Assembly (NCBI GenBank): GCA_012519115.1
Contig: JAAYQW010000023.1
Coordinates: forward strand, 1 to 34,835
Reading direction: 5' to 3'
DNA length: 34,835 nt
From: Spirochaetales bacterium
Lineage (GTDB): Bacteria; Spirochaetota; Spirochaetia; Sphaerochaetales; Sphaerochaetaceae
Shown: positions 23,961-31,922 of the stretch, in pieces
Layout of the letters: each line of letters begins with the position of its first letter
Numbering within the stretch: position 1 is the stretch's first letter
Program-made: the position numbers and the translations under genes
Notes under the pieces: generated by a model
The model's database searches: none
What the model saw: the letters and a program-made list of their open reading frames with translations, nothing else
What the model was told of the DNA's origin: nothing

Positions 23961-24917
23961 ATGTCTGAAAAGAAACGGTATGGGCGCCAAATATTTATAA
24001 GCTTCATTGTTACGATTGTCATCCTCCTCGGGGGAGTGTATCTGGCGACCCAGTATCTGCTGCCTCAGGTGGAGTGGGATCAAGCTCAACTGTTTTCTTT
24101 CTTCGTGAAGGTGTTTCCCCTCCTGATCGGCTTGATAATGATTGAAATCGGTGTTGTCATATCTAAGAAGAGAGATGAAGATTTTGCCGATGATGTCGAC
24201 AAGCTTCCGCCCAACGCCTACGACCGACCTTTCTATGCCCTTCCCCAGGATGATCCCGCATTTATCCGAAACGAAGAAATCATTTACGCCCAGGCTCCCG
24301 TTCTTGATGAAGCGACGTTCACCGAAGCGGTCCTCAGCGAAGAACCGATCGTAGAACGCGCCGCCGAAGTGATTCTTCCGTTAGACCTTCCACAGGTTGA
24401 AGAAGAACCGGAGGTCGTGGTCAGTGAGCCCGTAGTTGAGAGCGTTGCCGTACAAGTCGAGGAGGAGATTGCAGAAGAAGCTCTTCCTGTCGCCGCTCCT
24501 TCCCCGATGGTTGTCGAAGAGGTCTCCGCCGCCGAAGAAGAGGACGTGCTCCAATACTATGAGATGGACTTCGATTCGATCCTCGGGCTCGAGCTTGAGA
24601 GTGCGAACGATCTCAACTATGACCTTACCGTCGTGATCGCCCGAGTCACGGAAGGCCCGGTAGAGGCGATCGCTCAGAAGCTGATTCGCCAAAGCGGAGA
24701 CCTTTCCTACATATTCACCCTGGAGGATGATGTCATCGGTATCATCCTCCCCTTCTATAACGGGGAAGAAGCCCGCACCTTCACCCTTTCCCTGATTGAA
24801 TCCTGTCAGCGGGAGTTCCAAGGGAGCGAGCTGGAAATCGGATTCGCATCTCGCAACGGTCGAGCCGTCGAGAAGGAGGAAATCATCAAGGAGGCGTACA
24901 AAGCCGCTTCTTTCTAA
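23961..24917 (+). CDS. Two-pass membrane protein with degenerate GGDEF-like domain
   Basis: A 318-residue protein. Two transmembrane segments (10-33 and 45-68) are followed by an acidic Glu/Pro/Val-rich linker (about 115-205). A C-terminal domain (215-318) has the rhythm of a GGDEF nucleotidyl cyclase: LTVVIARV, IFTLEDDVIGIILPFYNGEEA where RxGGDEFxxxLP would lie, ELEIGFASR and EEIIKEAYKAA. The signature itself is absent, so diguanylate cyclase activity is not expected; such domains usually bind partners or nucleotides. The ATG at 23961 follows a perfect GGAGGT; a GTG at 23949 is less likely. The fold call is my reading, not a search result. Confidence 0.6.
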   Translation: MSEKKRYGRQIFISFIVTIVILLGGVYLATQYLLPQVEWDQAQLFSFFVKVFPLLIGLIMIEIGVVISKKRDEDFADDVDKLPPNAYDRPFYALPQDDPAFIRNEEIIYAQAPVLDEATFTEAVLSEEPIVERAAEVILPLDLPQVEEEPEVVVSEPVVESVAVQVEEEIAEEALPVAAPSPMVVEEVSAAEEEDVLQYYEMDFDSILGLELESANDLNYDLTVVIARVTEGPVEAIAQKLIRQSGDLSYIFTLEDDVIGIILPFYNGEEARTFTLSLIESCQREFQGSELEIGFASRNGRAVEKEEIIKEAYKAASF

Positions 24918-25837
24918 TCTTTCAACGGAAGAGAAAACCGCATTCGGTCTTTGCTCAACACCGTGTTGGCAAAGACCTTTTTTGCATCCTTCAGCAGATA
25001 GCGAAGCTCATAATCGGAATAGCGGGGACTGTAGTGCAACAATCCGAGCTGTTTCACATTCGCCTCCTTGGCGATCCGGGCGGCATCGGATGCGGTCATG
25101 TGCTTCTTTTCTTTAGCACTGTCACGCAGATCGTCGGCGAACATCCCTTCGCAGAGAAAGAGGTCGCTGTCTTTGACATGGCCGGCGATGCTCGGCGAAT
25201 ACAACGAATCGGTAACGTAGCTGAACTTCCGCCCTTCCCGCAAATCACCCATGACATCGGAAGGATGGATCACCCGCCCATCTTCAAGGATTACCGACCC
25301 GCCCTTTTGAAGAGTTCCCCACATCGGTCCCATCGGTACGCCGAGGCTTCCGGCGATTTCCGGATGGAACTGTCCGGGACGCTTCTTTTCTTCAAACACA
25401 TACCCGAAGCACGGCTTCGTGTGATTCAGCTCGAACGCTCGGACGAAATACTCTTCCTCTTCGAGAACGATCCCCTCCTCCACCGTTTTGACGATGATCT
25501 CATAGTTGATATATATGTCGAGGATCCGGCGGTTCGCATCCACATATTCCTTGAGTCTGCTTGGGCCGTAGAGGGTCAGCGGAGTGTCCCGGTCGACTTG
25601 GCTGGAGAGCATAAGAATCCCCGGCAGACCTGTTACATGGTCGGCATGCATATGGGAGATGAAGATCGAATTGATCTTCTTCCACTTCAAATTCAGCTTT
25701 TTCAGCGAGATTTGCGTCCCTTCACCGCAGTCGAATAAAAACAGCTCGCCTTCACGGCGAATCAGCGCGCTGGTGAGGTTACGGTTCGGCAGGGGCATCA
25801 TCCCGCTTGTCCCCAAGACAAAGACTTCAAAATTCAT
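24914..25837 (-). CDS. rnz: Ribonuclease Z
   Basis: A 307-residue metallo-beta-lactamase-fold nuclease that processes tRNA 3' ends. This matters here because the two tRNAs lack an encoded CCA. Visible are FVLGTSGMMPLPNRNLTS, FDCGEGTQ, the zinc motif SHMHADH (H62, H64, D66, H67), NHTKPCFGYVF and HMTASDAARIA with the later HYSPRY. I choose the second ATG (25837): a -10 box ends 7 nt upstream and there is no ribosome-binding site, while the first ATG (25843) is only 1 nt from the -10. The stop overlaps the convergent GGDEF-like gene by 3 nt. Confidence 0.93.
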   Translation of the reverse strand: MNFEVFVLGTSGMMPLPNRNLTSALIRREGELFLFDCGEGTQISLKKLNLKWKKINSIFISHMHADHVTGLPGILMLSSQVDRDTPLTLYGPSRLKEYVDANRRILDIYINYEIIVKTVEEGIVLEEEEYFVRAFELNHTKPCFGYVFEEKKRPGQFHPEIAGSLGVPMGPMWGTLQKGGSVILEDGRVIHPSDVMGDLREGRKFSYVTDSLYSPSIAGHVKDSDLFLCEGMFADDLRDSAKEKKHMTASDAARIAKEANVKQLGLLHYSPRYSDYELRYLLKDAKKVFANTVLSKDRMRFSLPLKD

Positions 25838-25844
25838 AACCATG

Positions 25845-25873
25845 AGTATACTGGACTTTGGTCTTTAATCAAA
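25845..25873 (-). promoter_or_regulatory. Sigma-70 promoter for rnz
   Basis: TTTGAT (25873-25868), 17 nt, TATACT (25850-25845) on the minus strand; TTGATT with a 16-nt spacer also fits. The -35 lies in the last codons of the upstream permease gene. Transcription would start at the A of ATG 25837. Confidence 0.6.
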
Positions 25874-27022
25874 GGTAAGAGAGGTGATCGTCTGTTTCCT
25901 GAGCGCCCGACGGAGACTGAAAAAGACGGTAGCCGTGCTGGAAAAAATGACCAATGCTCCCAGGATGAGAATTCGCTTGATCGGAATGGCGATGGAAAAG
26001 CGGAGCAGATAAAACGAAAGGATGGTAAAAGATCGTTTTTCAATCAGCGGAAGAACCTTGGGCACTCCATAGGAAAGAAGAATTCCCCCGGAGATTCCTA
26101 AAATCAGGGCGATAATCGTCACGATGAGGACGCTGAGCAGATATGAATAAGCAAGCATCTTCTTCCGTGCACCGAGCAACAAGAGCAAGGTGATCTGTCG
26201 TTTATCATCCTCCACCATCTGTCGGGCAAGCTCGCTGGTCGCATAGCCGAGCAACAAACCGATGATGCTGATGATGATGAAGGTGACTTCCTTGCTGGTG
26301 ACGAGGTTGCTCGCGATCTGAGGGGCTTCCTCGCTCCACGTCGAGACCCGATACCCCTCATGAGTCAACCGATCTCTTACTTCCTCGATCCGGTGCATCT
26401 CCACAAGCACTTCATGATGAAACGATACCGATTCTCTGCCGAGACGGACCAGTGAAGAGAGATCGGTGAAGACGAGAATCTCGTCAAGCTCCTTATAGCC
26501 GCTGTCATAGATCGCCCCGATGCGGACCAGCGTCGGACGCGCCTTCTCCTCGGTCCCGATCATCAGCGCAAGGTTCTCCCCGGTGTGAGCGTTCAAGGTC
26601 CGGGCAAGCGTTTTGCTGATCATCACCTTCATCAACGTCGTGCTTTCACCGCTCTCTTCGAGAATCGTAAGTTCATCTTTTCGCTTTCCCTCCAGATAAT
26701 GCTCTTCCACACCTTTGAGAAAGACCAGCTCGGTCGTGTCTTTGGAGTAGATGAGGCCGTACGTCGTCCCGACGAGGTAGGAATCGTATGAGTCTCTTGA
26801 AGGAAAGGACCTGTCATGGACGAGCAGGTGGCCGCTGTTGATGAGCGCATACTTATTCGCGATCGCATCGCTCATCGAGGTGACGAAGATCAGCGCGAAG
26901 ACCAAGGCGCTCAAGGAAAGGGTGATCAGCAGGATCTGGAAGAGAATCCTCCTTCTGCTTGCCGTGTTTCCGACCATGCCGAGAGAACGTCTTACTAGGA
27001 GAGCGGCGACCTGTCTGCTCAC
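25865..27022 (-). CDS. ABC transporter permease, LolC/E (MacB/FtsX) type
   Basis: A 385-residue membrane protein. One N-terminal transmembrane helix (about 27-49) is followed by a periplasmic domain of ~190 residues and three C-terminal helices. The stretch DDKRQITLLLLLGARKKMLAYSYLLS is the typical cytoplasmic coupling region of MacB/FtsX-superfamily permeases. It starts at a GTG overlapping the ATPase stop (GTGA). The gene trio permease-ATPase-permease suggests a heterodimeric permease like LolCDE, which extracts lipoproteins from the inner membrane; this is inferred, and the substrate is unknown. Confidence 0.82.
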   Translation of the reverse strand: MSRQVAALLVRRSLGMVGNTASRRRILFQILLITLSLSALVFALIFVTSMSDAIANKYALINSGHLLVHDRSFPSRDSYDSYLVGTTYGLIYSKDTTELVFLKGVEEHYLEGKRKDELTILEESGESTTLMKVMISKTLARTLNAHTGENLALMIGTEEKARPTLVRIGAIYDSGYKELDEILVFTDLSSLVRLGRESVSFHHEVLVEMHRIEEVRDRLTHEGYRVSTWSEEAPQIASNLVTSKEVTFIIISIIGLLLGYATSELARQMVEDDKRQITLLLLLGARKKMLAYSYLLSVLIVTIIALILGISGGILLSYGVPKVLPLIEKRSFTILSFYLLRFSIAIPIKRILILGALVIFSSTATVFFSLRRALRKQTITSLTFD

Positions 27023-27717
27023 ATCCCCTCCACGAGAGTCCGTTCGCTCAAGGTGAGGACGCGGTCGAGCCTGCTCGCAAACTGGGGGTTGTGGGTAACC
27101 AGCATCAGCGTCGCGTTTCGCTCCTTCACCAGACCGAGAAGCAGATCTTCGATGATCGCGGCGTTTTCTTCATCCAGATTGCCGGTCGGTTCATCGGCAA
27201 AGATGATCGCCGGATCGTTCACCAATGAGCGCGCTATGACGACGCGCTGGCGCTCCCCTCCGGAGAGCCGGTCGCTGGTATGGCTGAGGCGTTCACCGAG
27301 GCCTACCCGATGAAGAAGGTCCGTCGCTCTGGTCGTCGCTTCCCGAGGCGAGGAGCCGGCGATCAGGGCGGCGATCTTGACGTTCTCCAAGGCGGTGAAA
27401 TCGGCAAGCATGTAGCTTGCCTGAAAGATGAAACCCATCTTTCTCGCTCTCAGGATCGCCTTTTGACGATCATCGAGGCCGTGAAGACACACCCCATCCA
27501 ACATGACCGTCCCGCTGTCCGGTTCAAGCAGGCCTGCCGCGATTTCAAGGAGCGTCGATTTTCCCGAGCCGCTCTTTCCGACAATCGCGACGCTTTGACC
27601 ATGCCGGATCGTCAGTGATATACCCTCCAGAATCATGAGACGACTATCGCCCGCCTGTGTAGCGGGAAATGATTTCGTAATTGAAGAAAGGTGGACGCAT
27701 TCAAAGGAGTTCGCCAT
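27019..27717 (-). CDS. ABC transporter ATPase, LolD-like
   Basis: A 232-residue ATPase. Walker A GKSGSGKST is at 47-55, the Q-loop is FIFQASYM, the signature is LSGGERQRV and Walker B is AIIFADEPTGNLD. The Q-loop and PTGNLD-type D-loop match the LolD/MacB/FtsE group. I use the ATG at 27717, with GGAGA 9 nt upstream; the TTG at 27723 is closer to that site and less likely. It overlaps the upstream permease by 17 nt and the downstream permease by 4 nt, so all three are made together. Confidence 0.9.
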   Translation of the reverse strand: MANSFECVHLSSITKSFPATQAGDSRLMILEGISLTIRHGQSVAIVGKSGSGKSTLLEIAAGLLEPDSGTVMLDGVCLHGLDDRQKAILRARKMGFIFQASYMLADFTALENVKIAALIAGSSPREATTRATDLLHRVGLGERLSHTSDRLSGGERQRVVIARSLVNDPAIIFADEPTGNLDEENAAIIEDLLLGLVKERNATLMLVTHNPQFASRLDRVLTLSERTLVEGM

Positions 27718-28840
27718 GACCAATTATCTCCATGATATCAACACGCAGCAGCCGCCTCGAGCCCGTGTAGGCGCCTAAAGCGGCAAGAGCAAGGATGAGA
27801 ACACATAAGAAACCAACCTCCCCGAACCGAAGAGCAAGAATCAGATCGAGACCGAGATTGCTTACGATATAAACCCGTACCATAGGGTACAGAAGAAAGA
27901 ACGATCCGGTAAGCGCGAGACCGAGGACACAGCCGATCAGTGCGACTATGAGACCTTGAAGGATGAAGATGAGCGGTATCTTTTTTTCTTGAAACCCGAG
28001 GGTTCTCAAGAGGGCGATCTCCCGTTGCTTGGATCCGACCAGCCGCTTGGAGGAGACGTGCACATGGACGATGATGACGAGGATCAACAAGAACAGGAGG
28101 AGAGCCATCATCTTCTGCTCCAGCTCCATCGCCTGGTACAAGCTTTGATTGGCCTCTTTGTAGGAGATGACGTCATAAGGGCTCAGCTCTTTTTCAGCGT
28201 TCCTGATCGATCGTTCGTTCGTATAGATGCCTATCGAATACGTTTCATTAGCGATGAGAGAGGCGAGGTATTCGGGGGTGGCGAGAATCGTGGTGCCGTC
28301 GAACGGTCCGTACTCCGTCGCATAGATTCCGGTGACCGGAACGCTTCGTTGGGTGGGAACTTGCGTTACCTGTTTCCCGCTCCGTAAAAACGTGATGGTT
28401 ACGGGGTTTCCAAGGAAGCGATTGCGATAGGAAAGAGCGACGCCCCCAGATGTGAACAGCTCGCCGGCGATCGAATGGATGGGAACATCACCGCTCAGAT
28501 CGATCGCTCGGATTCGCATCGGGTGGTTGTCACCCGCCTGGTCCACTGCCAGGACGGGAAGATCCTTATAGATGAACGCCTCCTTGACACCGGACAGCTG
28601 TTCAAGCTCCTTGGCCAAGGCTCGCCCTTCTTCCAGGGAATATGTGTGAGCAGAGTGGAAATCAAACGATTCATAGGTGCGGATATGATCGAACTGGGCG
28701 TTCTGCAACGCTTGCATGAAGCTGACGGTCACCAAAATGGCAAAGATGCCGACACCAAGACCGACGGCGATCCGAATCGAAACGCCGCGGTGCTTGTTTG
28801 CTTTCGAGAACGCATAACGCCAAGCAAGAAGCAGTGTCAT
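27701..28840 (-). CDS. ABC transporter permease, LolC/E (MacB/FtsX) type
   Basis: A 379-residue permease. It has a transmembrane helix near residues 25-47, a periplasmic domain of roughly 200 residues and a C-terminal three-helix block that includes KRLVGSKQREIALLRTLGFQ, the coupling motif of the family. It is the partner of the permease at 25865-27022; the two share architecture but little sequence, as LolC and LolE do. The ATG at 28840 has GAGAGG 5 nt upstream; a GTG at 28846 is the alternative. A signal-peptide protein lies just before it and may be its accessory. Confidence 0.82.
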   Translation of the reverse strand: MTLLLAWRYAFSKANKHRGVSIRIAVGLGVGIFAILVTVSFMQALQNAQFDHIRTYESFDFHSAHTYSLEEGRALAKELEQLSGVKEAFIYKDLPVLAVDQAGDNHPMRIRAIDLSGDVPIHSIAGELFTSGGVALSYRNRFLGNPVTITFLRSGKQVTQVPTQRSVPVTGIYATEYGPFDGTTILATPEYLASLIANETYSIGIYTNERSIRNAEKELSPYDVISYKEANQSLYQAMELEQKMMALLLFLLILVIIVHVHVSSKRLVGSKQREIALLRTLGFQEKKIPLIFILQGLIVALIGCVLGLALTGSFFLLYPMVRVYIVSNLGLDLILALRFGEVGFLCVLILALAALGAYTGSRRLLRVDIMEIIGHGELL

Positions 28841-28849
28841 CGCCACCTC

Positions 28850-29803
28850 TCAATGATAGCGGATCGATGTAACCCGCATTCCACCCGCCGCCCATGTTAC
28901 ATCCACGTACGGCTTCCCTTCACGATCATACAGAGTTTCAGTATATCCGAAATCCTCATGGTAGCGGGTATCCTTCATCGGCACCCCGTCTTGAAATTCT
29001 TCACGAAGAATCAAGGTTTGTCGATCATAGGAATCGATCGTCACCCGACCATCGGAATACTCGGTTCGGATTTCTTTCAATTCACCTTCAGGGGTGTAGA
29101 AGAACGTCTTTTCATATTCATCGGTCCGCTCCTGATGCACGAGGCCGCTTCGGGAATAGAGCTGCGTGCGATCGTCCTGACTGAGGCGTAAATAGCCTTC
29201 TTCCGTTTCATCGATGACAACGGAAGCGAGCACCTCTCCCTCTTTCCACGCATCGCTCATCCTCAAGGACCCCATGCTCACATAGCGCTGACCGCCCTCC
29301 TCATCCACCACGGTAACGGTATAGCGGTCAGGTTCACGGACGAACCGTGAAAGGACAAGCCCCGTTTCTCCCAATCGGGCGATGGAGATGAGATGCGGCG
29401 TGCTCCGGTCATAGGAGTAATACGCAAGCGTAGGTTCATCCTCCCGCACAACCGTCGAAGAGGTGATCAGGCGTCCGCTTTCATCCAATGTATACGTGCT
29501 TATCGTCGAATCTTCCTGTTCCTTGACAAGGGAGCCATCTGTGAACGTCCGTTTTTGTATGCGTCCATCCCGATACGTTCGGGTCGTGGTCACGGTCGCA
29601 GGTCCGATGTATTGATCGATCTCCATCCACACCTGCTTGCCGTCATCATAGAGAATCCTCGAGTAGGAAGAGAGCTCCAGGCGATAGCGGTCGCCTTCCT
29701 CATATGCTCCCAAAGGTTGGCCGATCGAGTTCGCCTTCATGCTCGCCCCGACCAGCGGGTTAAGCATCATGAGCAAAACACCAATGACCAATGCCTGTTT
29801 CAT
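28850..29803 (-). CDS. Secreted protein with YD/MORN-like beta repeats
   Basis: A 317-residue protein with a type I signal peptide (cleavage probably after Ala20) and no lipobox. The mature part is almost all short beta-strands in a repeating pattern (TRTYRDGRIQKRTFTDGS, STYTLDESGRLITSSTVV, TFFYTPEGELKEIRTEYSDG, YTETLYDREGKPYVDVTW), resembling YD- or MORN-type hairpins. The function is unknown. It sits between ftsY (overlapping by ATGA) and the Lol-type ABC operon, so an envelope or export role is plausible. Confidence 0.65.
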   Translation of the reverse strand: MKQALVIGVLLMMLNPLVGASMKANSIGQPLGAYEEGDRYRLELSSYSRILYDDGKQVWMEIDQYIGPATVTTTRTYRDGRIQKRTFTDGSLVKEQEDSTISTYTLDESGRLITSSTVVREDEPTLAYYSYDRSTPHLISIARLGETGLVLSRFVREPDRYTVTVVDEEGGQRYVSMGSLRMSDAWKEGEVLASVVIDETEEGYLRLSQDDRTQLYSRSGLVHQERTDEYEKTFFYTPEGELKEIRTEYSDGRVTIDSYDRQTLILREEFQDGVPMKDTRYHEDFGYTETLYDREGKPYVDVTWAAGGMRVTSIRYH

Positions 29804-30672
29804 GCAAGCCCCACCAAGGAATCAAGAAACGATTCCGCCTCGAACAATTCCAGGTCTCCGTACTTCTCTCCGACTCCGACAAACGAGATTGGAAGACCCA
29901 GCGAATCTCCGATTTGAATAAGCGCTCCGCCTTTGGCCAAGGAATCGTATTTGGAGAGAATCAACGCATCCAGCTTGACCGCCTGATGAAAGATCGTCGC
30001 CTGGCTGAGACCGTTTTGGCCGGTGGTTGAATCGATGACGAGAAATTTCTTGTAATGAACGGGACCGATTCCCTTCGTCTGGACGATCTTATCGATTTTC
30101 ACGAGCTCCCGTACCAGGTGCTCCTTGTTGTGCATCCGTCCCGCGGTATCGATCAGGAGCACCTGATCATCCCGGGCTTGAGCGCTGGTGATCGCATCAA
30201 AGACGACCGCGCCGGGGTCGCTGCCGCTCTTCTGCTTTACGATTCTAACCCCCACCCTATTGGCATGAACTTCCAACTGGTCGATCGCGGCGGCTCGGAA
30301 CGTATCCGCGGCCGCCAACGTAACGGAATAGCCCTGGGTCTTGTACAGCTGGGCGATCTTGGCGATCGTCGTCGTCTTGCCCACCCCGTTCACGCCAAGG
30401 ATCAGAAACACATTGAGGGTGTCCGGATCAATCTCGGGATGAAATGTATGGACCATCGGCCTGAGCTGTTCTTTCACCAGCAGCTGCAGGTCCTTGGTCG
30501 CAAGGTCTCTCTTCTTCTTGACCAACTCCCGCACTTCATCGCTAATCTGCATCGTAAGCTTTGAACCCAGATCCCCTTCGATGAGGAGTTCTTCCAACTC
30601 TTCGAAGTATGATTCATCGAATTTCTTTATTCCAAACAAGCTCTTCAGTCGAGCACCGAATCCTTTTGCCAT
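29800..30672 (-). CDS. ftsY: Signal recognition particle receptor FtsY
   Basis: A 290-residue NG-domain GTPase that docks SRP-ribosome complexes at the membrane for protein insertion. Motifs are GVNGVGKTT (93-101), DTFRAAA (123-129), DTAGR (175-179), SKYD (240-243, where TKxD is usual) and AKGGALIQI. There is no long acidic A domain, as in many Gram-positive and spirochaete proteins. The ATG at 30672 has AAGGAAG 6 nt upstream; an open frame upstream enters the previous gene. It overlaps the secreted repeat protein by ATGA and fits an operon of export functions. Confidence 0.95.
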   Translation of the reverse strand: MAKGFGARLKSLFGIKKFDESYFEELEELLIEGDLGSKLTMQISDEVRELVKKKRDLATKDLQLLVKEQLRPMVHTFHPEIDPDTLNVFLILGVNGVGKTTTIAKIAQLYKTQGYSVTLAAADTFRAAAIDQLEVHANRVGVRIVKQKSGSDPGAVVFDAITSAQARDDQVLLIDTAGRMHNKEHLVRELVKIDKIVQTKGIGPVHYKKFLVIDSTTGQNGLSQATIFHQAVKLDALILSKYDSLAKGGALIQIGDSLGLPISFVGVGEKYGDLELFEAESFLDSLVGLA

Positions 30673-30683
30673 CTTCATCTTCC

Positions 30684-31919
30684 TTATTCCTGCATCATAC
30701 CAACCGCCGAAGCGTATGAGGAGAGCTCGGCGATCATTGCCACGCTTGACACGATGCTCAGCATGCGGGTCGAACCAAGAGCCAATGACCACAGAGGGTT
30801 CTCATGCCGGGGGTCATATGCGGTCGCCAACGCTCGTGTAGCAACATATGAACCGAAACTCAAGATGGTTCCCAGCGCTCGGCGATATAATCTCTTTTGT
30901 TCATCCAGCACATTCACCGAAGTTTTTCGTACTCCGAATCGGATGATCGTCCCCGTTGCTTGTGGAATATGAATCATTCTCTTCACAAATCCCTCTTTCT
31001 CTATTGAAAGCGCGATCGGATAGGAGGGCGATTCGAGGGTTATCATGCCGGATTCTCCCGCTTCGTCCTCTGAAGCATACTGTACCGTTCCCACGTCCGA
31101 AAGCAAGGTGATCGGCTCGTTGACGATTCGCTGAAGGTTCGGAGTTACCGTGGCAACCCTCCCCTCTTCCCATATGACGGCGACCTTCCGAGGTTCATAG
31201 CCGCTTCGTCCAACGGTAACAGCCGATGTTTCCGCCGGAATGAGGTACAGATCCAGCGATTCGATTCTTCCGACAGCTTCATCGACGACATTGATTTCCT
31301 TCGATCCTTCGATCTTCAAAAGCGCTTTCGTCCCATCGGTGAGAATATATACGGCTTGCGCCAACAGCTCCTCGATCAAGGTACGGTCTTCCATGGCGAT
31401 CAGCAATCGGTCATATATCGGTCGGGCTTCATAGCGGGACCCTTCTCCATACGAAAGCCGGACTCGCCGTGCTTGATCAAACGCCGTCACATCGACAAGG
31501 AACACCCCGATTGCCTGTTCCCTGTTCAAATACCAGTTAAGAGCTTCTTCCCGTTCAAACAACGAAAGAAGATCGGGATTGTACGGTTTGCTTACATAGG
31601 TGCTCACAAGGAGTGACTCGGTATACGGAACCACTTCTCCTCTTGGTTGCACTGGCTGCTTTCTTGCATATGCCCGGGCTTGGTCAAGCAGATATGCCCG
31701 ATCTGCGTTTGCCCGGTCATACTCCTCGACGATCGCTTTGCGATGATCGGTCATGACGATCTCGGGCACGCTCTCAGTGAGGAGCGATTGAAGTTCGAGC
31801 ACGACAGGTTCGGCAGCTTCACTTTTGGCGACGATGAGAATCGTAGGGTCCTGGGCGAACAACAACCCTCCTCCTGCGATCAGGAGGATGAGAAGGATTG
31901 CAGAACCCTTGGTTTTCAT
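30684..31919 (-). CDS. Secreted protein with PEGA-like domains
   Basis: A 411-residue protein with a signal peptide (KTKGSAILLILLIAGGGLLFAQ). The middle holds two beta-rich stretches like PEGA domains (LDLYLIPAETSAVTVGRSGYEP and PIALSIEKEGFVKRMIHIP), a fold common in bacterial surface proteins. The C-terminus has two hydrophobic segments (around 355-400) that may anchor it. No function is recognised. The start follows GGAG just after prfB, and ftsY follows after 11 nt. Confidence 0.65.
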   Translation of the reverse strand: MKTKGSAILLILLIAGGGLLFAQDPTILIVAKSEAAEPVVLELQSLLTESVPEIVMTDHRKAIVEEYDRANADRAYLLDQARAYARKQPVQPRGEVVPYTESLLVSTYVSKPYNPDLLSLFEREEALNWYLNREQAIGVFLVDVTAFDQARRVRLSYGEGSRYEARPIYDRLLIAMEDRTLIEELLAQAVYILTDGTKALLKIEGSKEINVVDEAVGRIESLDLYLIPAETSAVTVGRSGYEPRKVAVIWEEGRVATVTPNLQRIVNEPITLLSDVGTVQYASEDEAGESGMITLESPSYPIALSIEKEGFVKRMIHIPQATGTIIRFGVRKTSVNVLDEQKRLYRRALGTILSFGSYVATRALATAYDPRHENPLWSLALGSTRMLSIVSSVAMIAELSSYASAVGMMQE

Positions 31920-31922
31920 CGC

